A stretch of 64,000 bases of DNA. Source: Herbaspirillum sp. SJZ107 (GTDB taxonomy: Bacteria; Pseudomonadota; Gammaproteobacteria; Burkholderiales; Burkholderiaceae_D). The notes below the pieces were generated by a model. The model worked only from the letters and a program-made list of their open reading frames with translations. It searched no databases and had not been told where the DNA came from. Shown piece by piece: positions 57,843 to 64,000 of the stretch. Both the position numbers and the translations under genes were made by a program. The stretch covers positions 1,550,001 to 1,614,000 of the forward strand of contig NZ_VFNH01000002.1 of assembly GCF_006715485.1 (NCBI RefSeq), written 5' to 3'. Each line of letters begins with the position of its first letter. Within the stretch, counting starts at the first letter, position 1.

Positions 57843-57846
<4 letters not shown>
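56425..57846 (-). CDS. NtrY-like sensor histidine kinase of the exporter operon
   Basis: A 473-residue kinase. Two membrane helices (about 18-65) lead to a HAMP-like linker, a PAS domain (about 115-215) and a HisKA/HATPase domain: His in VLAHEVNNTVAATRSVLDSLLNYR, NIVKNAVEAIDAAHAAHG, GQGIGLMFVREVLSRHG. The short periplasmic part suggests sensing within or near the membrane. The ATG overlaps the stop of the regulator gene by ATGA. It closes the minus-strand exporter operon, so the system probably reports on envelope state or the exported molecule; the signal itself is not readable. Confidence 0.9.
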
Positions 57847-59231
<1,385 letters not shown>

Positions 59232-59260
59232 ATAAACGGTATTCAATCTCGGATGGCGTC

Positions 59261-60451
59261 TTATTCGTGGTGCAGTGCTTCGGCCGGGCTGAGACGGCTG
59301 GCGCGCCAGCCCGGGTACAGGGAACACAGCAAGGATAGCAGATAGATCACCACCATCGACAGCCCCGCGGCCCCCAGGAACACTGGCCAGTTCATCATCT
59401 GGCCCAGCGCGCCGGTGAGCGGCAGCTGCACCAGCAGGACCAGGCCGAGCACGATGGCGACGGAGCTGAGCAGCAGCTGCTCGGCGACGATCTGGCGGTA
59501 GATGTCGGCGGCGCGCGCGCCGATCGCGCGGCGCAGGCCGATCTCGGGAATGCGGCGCGCGGTGTTCTGCCACAGCACCCCGAACAGCCCGAATGCCACC
59601 ATGGCCAGCATGAAGGCGGCAATCACCCCGAGCACCGCCAGCGGGATCAGGAGCTCCTTCATCTGCGAAGCGCGCATGGTCGCCAGCGGCGCGATCGTGT
59701 ACGACCAGTCGTTGCGCACCAGCTTCAGCTGCCGGTTCAGGCTGGCCTCGAAGCCGCGCGGCGTGCCCGGCGCGACCTTCAGCACGATGGTGCGCACGCG
59801 CGACTCGCCGGCGAGCGGCGCGAAGCGCGTCATGATGAAATTCACCGGGACCATCAGCGGGCTGCGGTGGCGGAATTCGTCGACGATGCCGACCACCTTG
59901 ATCGTGCGCTTGCTGTCCTTGTCGGTGAACTCGCGGCCGAGCGCTTCCTGGCCCGGGAACATGGCCGCTGCCAGGCGCCGGTTCATGACCGCCGGGACGA
60001 CCGGGGCACCTTCGTCGGTGGCGGAAAACCAGCGCCCGCGCACGACCGGGATCGCCAGCGCGGCGGCCACGTCGTCGCTGGCTTCCAGGATGTTGGTGGC
60101 GACCTCGGCGCCGGTCTGCGGCGATCGGTAGGCGTTCATCCAGGTCGAGTTGGTGTAGGGCGAGTACGAGACAAAGCCGACCTCGCGCACCTCCGGCAGC
60201 GCCTTGAGGTTGCGGCGCAGCGTGTCGTAGACGTCGGCCGGGATCGCGGACGCCTTGCTGTCGCCGGTGACGATGGCCACCGACCAGACGTCGGTGCCGT
60301 CGAAGCCGGCCGGCTCGCGGTACAGCTGCATGTAGCGCAGCGCAAAGGCGGCGATGCCGAACACGACGGCGAAGGCGAGCAGGATCTCGAGGCTCAGCAT
60401 CAGGTGCCTGGACTTGCGCTTCCAGGTCAGTTTCAACAGGTGGCGCAGCAT
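59261..60451 (-). CDS. FtsX-type ABC permease, subunit 2
   Basis: A 396-residue MacB-like permease: one N-terminal helix (about 18-40), a periplasmic domain (about 50-265) and three C-terminal helices of the FtsX core (LLIPLAVLGVIAAFMLAMVAFGLFGVLW; RRIPEIGLRRAIGARAADIYRQI; SMVVIYLLSLLCSLYPGWRASRLSPAEALHHE). No ATPase domain is attached. Its start overlaps the stop of subunit 1 by one base. The two permeases probably form a heterodimer with the ATPase at 61709. Confidence 0.9.
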   Translation of the reverse strand: MLRHLLKLTWKRKSRHLMLSLEILLAFAVVFGIAAFALRYMQLYREPAGFDGTDVWSVAIVTGDSKASAIPADVYDTLRRNLKALPEVREVGFVSYSPYTNSTWMNAYRSPQTGAEVATNILEASDDVAAALAIPVVRGRWFSATDEGAPVVPAVMNRRLAAAMFPGQEALGREFTDKDSKRTIKVVGIVDEFRHRSPLMVPVNFIMTRFAPLAGESRVRTIVLKVAPGTPRGFEASLNRQLKLVRNDWSYTIAPLATMRASQMKELLIPLAVLGVIAAFMLAMVAFGLFGVLWQNTARRIPEIGLRRAIGARAADIYRQIVAEQLLLSSVAIVLGLVLLVQLPLTGALGQMMNWPVFLGAAGLSMVVIYLLSLLCSLYPGWRASRLSPAEALHHE

Positions 60452-61719
60452 CACGCGGCTCCTTTCAGGGCGTGGACGGGGTCGAGGCGCGACATCTTCC
60501 AGGCGGGGATCACGCCGGAGAGCAGGCCGAAGATAAAGGCCAGCAGCATGCCGCAGCCAAACACGGTGGCATTCAGGTGGACTTCGAGGTAAGGGATCAG
60601 TTGCGAGGCTTCCAGCCACCACAGCACGACGCGGGTGCAGGCCAGGCCGAGCAGGCCGCCCACGAGGCACAGCAGCACGTTCTCGACCACCAGCTGGCCG
60701 ACCAGCTGCAGGCTGGTGGCGCCGAAGGCCTTGCGCACGCCGATCTCGGCGCTGCGCTCGAGGATGCGGCCGGTGTTCAGGTTGACCAGGTTGAGTGCCG
60801 GCAGCAGCATGAACACCAGCATCCCGCCGCCGATCATCGTCAGCAGTTGGCCGGCGCCGGAGTCGGCCACGGCCTGGTTGCTCAGCAGGGCGCGCGCGAA
60901 CACATCGAGCTTGCTGTCGGCCCAGAACTGGGTGATGGAATAGACGTGCGGGTCTTCCGTCACGAAGGCCTTTGCGGCACGCTCGACCGCCTGGCGGATG
61001 CGTGGCAGGTCGGCCGGGTCGCGCGCCAGCAGCATCGCGGCGAAGTTGCCGGTGATCTCGTTGCGGTAGTCGCTCGAGGGGAAGGTGGTGAGCGGCGCCC
61101 ACATGTCGGCATAGGCATTGATCTGGAGCGCATCCTCGACCACGCCGATGACCTGGAACTGCTGGCCACTGGCCGCAACCGTTTGGCCAACTGCGTGGCC
61201 AGGCGCGCCAGCCGTGCCGAACAGCCTGCGCGCGGTGCTGGCGTTGATCACCGCCACCATGCGCCCGGCCTGTTCGTCACCGGCGTCCGGCAGGCGTCCG
61301 CCCAGCAGCTTGAAGTCGAGGATCTTCCAGTAATCGGCGTCGACGCGCCGCAGATCCACTTCGCTGACGCGGTCGCCCTGGTAGACCGATACCGAGGTTG
61401 GCGTCGTGAAGGCGGACATGCGTTCCACGCCCGAATGCGGATCGAGACCCAGCGGCTTCAAGGCTTGCTCGATCGCCTTGTAGCCCATCAGGGTGGTGCG
61501 CCAGGTCTCGCTCTTGGCGCCCTCGCTGCGGATGCCGTACACCTGCAGCATGCGCGCGCTCCTGCCTTCGACGCCGGAGGGGAAGAACGCGGTTTCCAGC
61601 AGCGCCGTGATCACCATCAGCACCACCAGCGTGAGCACGATGCAGGCCAGGTTGATCGCCGTGAACAGCTTGCGGCGCATGAAGACCTTGTAGGCGGTAA
61701 GAAGATAATTACGCAGCAT
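60451..61719 (-). CDS. FtsX-type ABC permease, subunit 1
   Basis: A 422-residue MacB-like permease: N-terminal helix (about 15-45, FTAINLACIVLTLVVLMVITALL), a periplasmic MacB_PCD-type domain (about 50-275) and three C-terminal helices, with the FtsX segment RSAEIGVRKAFGATSLQLVGQLVVENVLL and the end SGVIPAWKMSRLDPVHALKGAA. It starts 11 bases inside the ATPase gene's end, so the two are translationally coupled. With the ATPase and the HlyD-like adaptor it should form a tripartite exporter whose cargo cannot be read from the sequence. Confidence 0.9.
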   Translation of the reverse strand: MLRNYLLTAYKVFMRRKLFTAINLACIVLTLVVLMVITALLETAFFPSGVEGRSARMLQVYGIRSEGAKSETWRTTLMGYKAIEQALKPLGLDPHSGVERMSAFTTPTSVSVYQGDRVSEVDLRRVDADYWKILDFKLLGGRLPDAGDEQAGRMVAVINASTARRLFGTAGAPGHAVGQTVAASGQQFQVIGVVEDALQINAYADMWAPLTTFPSSDYRNEITGNFAAMLLARDPADLPRIRQAVERAAKAFVTEDPHVYSITQFWADSKLDVFARALLSNQAVADSGAGQLLTMIGGGMLVFMLLPALNLVNLNTGRILERSAEIGVRKAFGATSLQLVGQLVVENVLLCLVGGLLGLACTRVVLWWLEASQLIPYLEVHLNATVFGCGMLLAFIFGLLSGVIPAWKMSRLDPVHALKGAA

Positions 61720-62401
61720 GAAGGCGCTCCGGCGTCACCAGTTGGCCGTCGAACACGCGCACGATGCGATTCACGCGGCGCGCTTCCTGTTCGTCGTGGG
61801 TGACCATCACCACGGTGGTGCCCTCGGCATTCAGCTTGAGCAGGATGTCCATCACCTCGGCGCCCATCTTGCTGTCCAGGTTACCGGTGGGTTCGTCGGC
61901 CAGCAGCACCTGCGGCTGGCCGACGATGGCGCGCGCGATCGCCACGCGCTGCTGCTGGCCGCCCGACAGCTGGTTCGGGTAGTGGTCGATGCGCGCGGAG
62001 AGACCCACCCGTTCCAGCGCCTCGCGCGCCAGCCGGCGGCGCTCGCTGCTTTTTCCATCGCTGCCGCTGCGGTAGAGCAGGGGCAGCTCGACGTTGTCGA
62101 TCACGCGCAGGTCCGGGATCAGGTGGAAGCTCTGGAAGATGAAGCCGAAGGTCTGGTTGCGCAGTTTCGCCAGCTGGCGGTCGCGGTAGCGGGTGATGGC
62201 GACGCCGTCGATCTCGATGCTGCCCTGGCCCGGCCGGTCGAGCAGGCCGATGAGATTCAGCAGCGTGCTCTTGCCGCAGCCGCTCGGCCCCATCATGGCC
62301 ACGAATTCGCCGCGCGCGACCTGCAGGTCGATGTCCTTCAGCGCCAGCGTCTCGACCTTGTCGGTGCGGTAGGTCTTGCTGACCTTGTTCAATCTGATCA
62401 T
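61709..62401 (-). CDS. MacB/LolD-type ABC transporter ATPase
   Basis: A 230-residue ABC ATPase: Walker [10 protein letters not shown] (about 39-47), signature [14 protein letters not shown], Walker [14 protein letters not shown]-loop VTHDEQEA. The Q-loop region is [24 protein letters not shown], as in MacB/LolD-type exporters. The ATG has AGGAG upstream and begins 9 bases after the adaptor gene. It powers the two permeases coded next. Confidence 0.95.
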   Translation of the reverse strand: MIRLNKVSKTYRTDKVETLALKDIDLQVARGEFVAMMGPSGCGKSTLLNLIGLLDRPGQGSIEIDGVAITRYRDRQLAKLRNQTFGFIFQSFHLIPDLRVIDNVELPLLYRSGSDGKSSERRRLAREALERVGLSARIDHYPNQLSGGQQQRVAIARAIVGQPQVLLADEPTGNLDSKMGAEVMDILLKLNAEGTTVVMVTHDEQEARRVNRIVRVFDGQLVTPERLHAA

Positions 62402-62410
62402 GTGAATCTC

Positions 62411-63658
62411 CTAGTTGGCTATGCGGATGCTGTCCAGGTCCTTGAAGGCACCCGTGTCGGATACGATGAAGCGGTCCCCCGGCCGGGCACCGGCCGCCAC
62501 TTCGATGACCTTGCCGTCGCTGGCGCCGAGTTCCAGCATGGTCTTGCGCGCCACGCCGTCCCGTACCGCGAAGGCGGGCTGGCGTCCGCGGCCGTTGAAG
62601 GCGGCGCCGTTGTCGAGCACCAGCACCTGCGCGCGGTGCGCGGTCACGACGTTGACGTCCACCCGCATCTTGTTGCGCAGGTTCGGGTTGCGCGGGCTGG
62701 CCAGGTCGACCAGCAGCTTGATGCTGCCGTTCTGGATTTCGGGGAGGATGGTGTGCACGGTCCCGGCCAGGATCTCGCCGTTCTGCTCGACGCGCACCGG
62801 CTGGCCGGCGGCGAGCAGGCGCGCGTGGAAGTCCGACAAACTGGCTTCGACCCGGTAGTTGTTCAGTTCCGAGACCCGCGCCACCAGCTGGCCGGCGGCG
62901 ACGCTGGCGCCTTCTTCCTCGAGCACCCAGGTCAGCATGCCGGCAAAGGGCGCGCACACGCGGGTCTGGGCCAGCAGCTGCTCCTGCTGCGCGATCTGCT
63001 TGTGCAGGATGGCCTGCTGCAGCTTGGCCGCGGCGACGCCGCCGGCGGTGGCGCGGCGCGTGTCCTCGACCAGTTCGCGCTGCTGGCGCAGCTGGATCTC
63101 GGTGCGCCTGACGTTCAGCTCCGCGGTGAGCAGGTCTTCGCCGGAGACGAGGCCGCTGGCGCGCAGCTTCTGGTTGCGCTCGTGGCGCACGCGCGCCGCC
63201 TGCAGGTCGATTTCCAGCAGCTCGATGCTGCTTCTGGTCTGCTTCAGCTTCTGGTCCATCTCGACGCCGAGGGTGGCGACGCGGTTGTCCTGTTGCGCCA
63301 GCTGTTCCTTCAGCGCTTCCAGCGCCAGCCGGATCGCGCGGTCGTCGAGTTCGAGCAGCAGGTCGCCCTGGCGCACCTGCTGGCCCGGCTTGGCGTGCAC
63401 CCGCGCGACCCGGCTCGCGCCCGGGCTGGCCACCACTTCCTCGTGCACCGGGATGACCACGCCGGCGGCGTTGATCGTGTTGTCGACGTCGCCGTACCTG
63501 GCTTCGGACACCACGATCGCGCCCGCATCCACGCTCGGGCGCAGCACGCGGTTCAGGCCCCAGGCGCCTGCGCACATCGCCGCGAACAGGCAGGCGGCGC
63601 CGGCGAGGTGGTGCAGACGGCGGCGGCGCAGGGTGTCGATCGGGATGGCTTGGTCCAT
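62411..63658 (-). CDS. HlyD/MacA-like periplasmic adaptor
   Basis: A 415-residue membrane-fusion protein: one N-terminal helix (about 18-38), a lipoyl half (VVASPGASRVARVHAKPGQQVRQGDLLLELDD), a long coiled-coil hairpin (about 105-240) and a second lipoyl half (TRVCAPFAGMLTWVLEEEGASVAAGQLVARVSEL), followed by beta-barrel and C-terminal domains. It would link the ABC permeases to an outer-membrane channel; no channel gene is in this operon. It is the first gene of the unit, 25 bases after the predicted transcription start of the sigma-54-type promoter. Confidence 0.9.
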   Translation of the reverse strand: MDQAIPIDTLRRRRLHHLAGAACLFAAMCAGAWGLNRVLRPSVDAGAIVVSEARYGDVDNTINAAGVVIPVHEEVVASPGASRVARVHAKPGQQVRQGDLLLELDDRAIRLALEALKEQLAQQDNRVATLGVEMDQKLKQTRSSIELLEIDLQAARVRHERNQKLRASGLVSGEDLLTAELNVRRTEIQLRQQRELVEDTRRATAGGVAAAKLQQAILHKQIAQQEQLLAQTRVCAPFAGMLTWVLEEEGASVAAGQLVARVSELNNYRVEASLSDFHARLLAAGQPVRVEQNGEILAGTVHTILPEIQNGSIKLLVDLASPRNPNLRNKMRVDVNVVTAHRAQVLVLDNGAAFNGRGRQPAFAVRDGVARKTMLELGASDGKVIEVAAGARPGDRFIVSDTGAFKDLDSIRIAN

Positions 63659-63693
63659 AGTGCAGTGCGTCGAAGTGGCTATGCTTCCTGTAT

Positions 63694-63709
63694 TGCAAGC
63701 AGCGTGCCA
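63694..63709 (-). promoter_or_regulatory. Sigma-54 (-24/-12) promoter of the exporter operon
   Basis: On the minus strand TGGCACGCTGCTTGCA reproduces the RpoN consensus TGGCACG-N4-TTGCA without mismatch. GG (63708-63707) and GC (63696-63695) are 10 bases apart. The predicted start near 63683 leaves 25 bases before the adaptor ATG. Confidence 0.85.
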
Positions 63710-63771
63710 GGCCGTGTCCCCGGTGAAACGGCCAGTTTGCCGGCGCTGGGCTGCCCGCTGCCGGGCAAGGG

Positions 63772-63811
63772 TGTCCGGAAGCGGACAGCGGCGCGGATAC
63801 CGGTGCGGACA
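63772..63811. promoter_or_regulatory. Candidate activator site for the exporter operon
   Basis: TGTCCG-GAAG-CGGACA (63772-63787) is a perfect inverted repeat about 75-90 bases upstream of the -12 element. A second CGGACA half-site (63806-63811) lies 24 bases on, within a 14-bp direct repeat GCGGACAGCGGCGC (63781 and 63805). This is the usual place for the enhancer site of a NtrC-type activator. Confidence 0.55.
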
Positions 63812-63819
63812 GCGGCGCC

Positions 63820-63848
63820 TTGCATAAAGCCGCCGCAGCTCGGATAAT
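63820..63848 (+). promoter_or_regulatory. Sigma-70-like promoter of pnuC
   Basis: TTGCAT (63820-63825) and GATAAT (63843-63848) are separated by 17 bases. The predicted start is near 63855, 21 bases before the pnuC ATG. The palindromic site of the divergent exporter operon lies immediately upstream. Confidence 0.5.
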
Positions 63849-63875
63849 CGCTGACCCATCCGATACGGCGCCCGC

Positions 63876-64000
63876 ATGAACGACAGCCTCCTCATCCTTG
63901 GATTCACGACCACGCCGCTGGAACTGATTTCCTTCGTCCTGTCGATCGCGACGGTGCTGCTGAACATCCGCCGCCTGCACTGGGCCTGGCTGTTCGCGAT
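63876..64000 (+). CDS. pnuC: PnuC nicotinamide riboside/mononucleotide transporter, 3' end outside window
   Basis: Only the first 41 or so codons are present. They read TTTPLELISFVLSIATVLLNIRRLHWAWLFA after a short lead, which matches the first helix region of PnuC transporters that import nicotinamide riboside for NAD synthesis. The assignment rests on this stretch alone. No NAD-responsive riboswitch was seen between the promoter and the ATG, a 5' leader of only about 20 bases. Confidence 0.7.
   Translation, partial: MNDSLLILGFTTTPLELISFVLSIATVLLNIRRLHWAWLFA

Noticed and set aside
63659..63875. NAD- or thiamine-type riboswitch upstream of pnuC
   Set aside because: The predicted leader is only about 20 bases, too short for a riboswitch, and no matching blocks were found.

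Overview
The window is a high-GC, gene-dense bacterial chromosome segment. The sequences point to a betaproteobacterium of the Oxalobacteraceae, probably Massilia/Telluria-like. The evidence is the phasin-family proteins, the PEP-CTERM tail proteins, the many large sensor kinases, a pectin-type polysaccharide lyase and an MdtABC-type pump, compared from memory without a database. I see no rRNA, tRNA, CRISPR array, prophage or intact insertion sequence. The only mobile-element trace is an N-terminal piece of a Tn7-like TnsB transposase at about 14.8-15.5 kb.

Layout. 0-1.1 kb: isoprenoid genes ispD (cut by the window edge) and ispF. 1.3-8.4 kb: two MFS transporters, a NhaR-like LysR regulator divergent from a small TerB-like protein, a PhyH-type dioxygenase, an FMN reductase and a potassium channel. 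8.4-13.4 kb (minus strand): a four-gene operon of Tat-exported amine oxidase, cytochrome c, secreted RidA and TonB-dependent receptor, with a sigma-54-type promoter just upstream. 13.4-16.3 kb: two phasin paralogues flanking the TnsB fragment; the first has a perfect FNR-type box. 16.4-22.5 kb: a LytS/LytTR pair, an orphan sensor kinase, and an FHA membrane protein with a trypsin-like protease. 22.6-31.5 kb: ribA, a PAS kinase, a pilin-like protein, a PEP-CTERM protein with its own sigma-54-type promoter, a GGDEF/EAL protein, a CheY-like regulator, a pirin and two small DUF proteins. 31.5-40.5 kb: a hybrid kinase, a NYN-LOTUS protein, a secreted protein, a sodium:solute symporter and sppA. 40.8-50.3 kb: a complete MdtABC plus outer-membrane-factor operon with a 10-codon relay ORF. 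50.3-56.3 kb: an SBF-like transporter, a rhamnogalacturonan lyase with a P-domain PEP-CTERM protein, and an S46 dipeptidyl-peptidase. 56.4-63.7 kb (minus strand): a six-gene unit of HlyD-like adaptor, ABC ATPase, two FtsX-type permeases, sigma-54-dependent response regulator and sensor kinase. A textbook -24/-12 promoter and a palindromic candidate activator site lie in front of it. The window ends in the first codons of pnuC.

How the parts fit. Three separate -24/-12 elements (about 13.49, 27.01 and 63.70 kb) suggest RpoN control of three envelope functions: periplasmic amine oxidation, a PEP-CTERM surface protein, and a self-regulated exporter. The amine oxidase unit reads as an extracytoplasmic amine-nitrogen module: receptor uptake, oxidation to an imine, imine hydrolysis by secreted RidA, electrons to cytochrome c. 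That whole-module reading is an inference. A family of ACGTCGTCCCCGC-type inverted repeats sits at gene 3' ends at four places.
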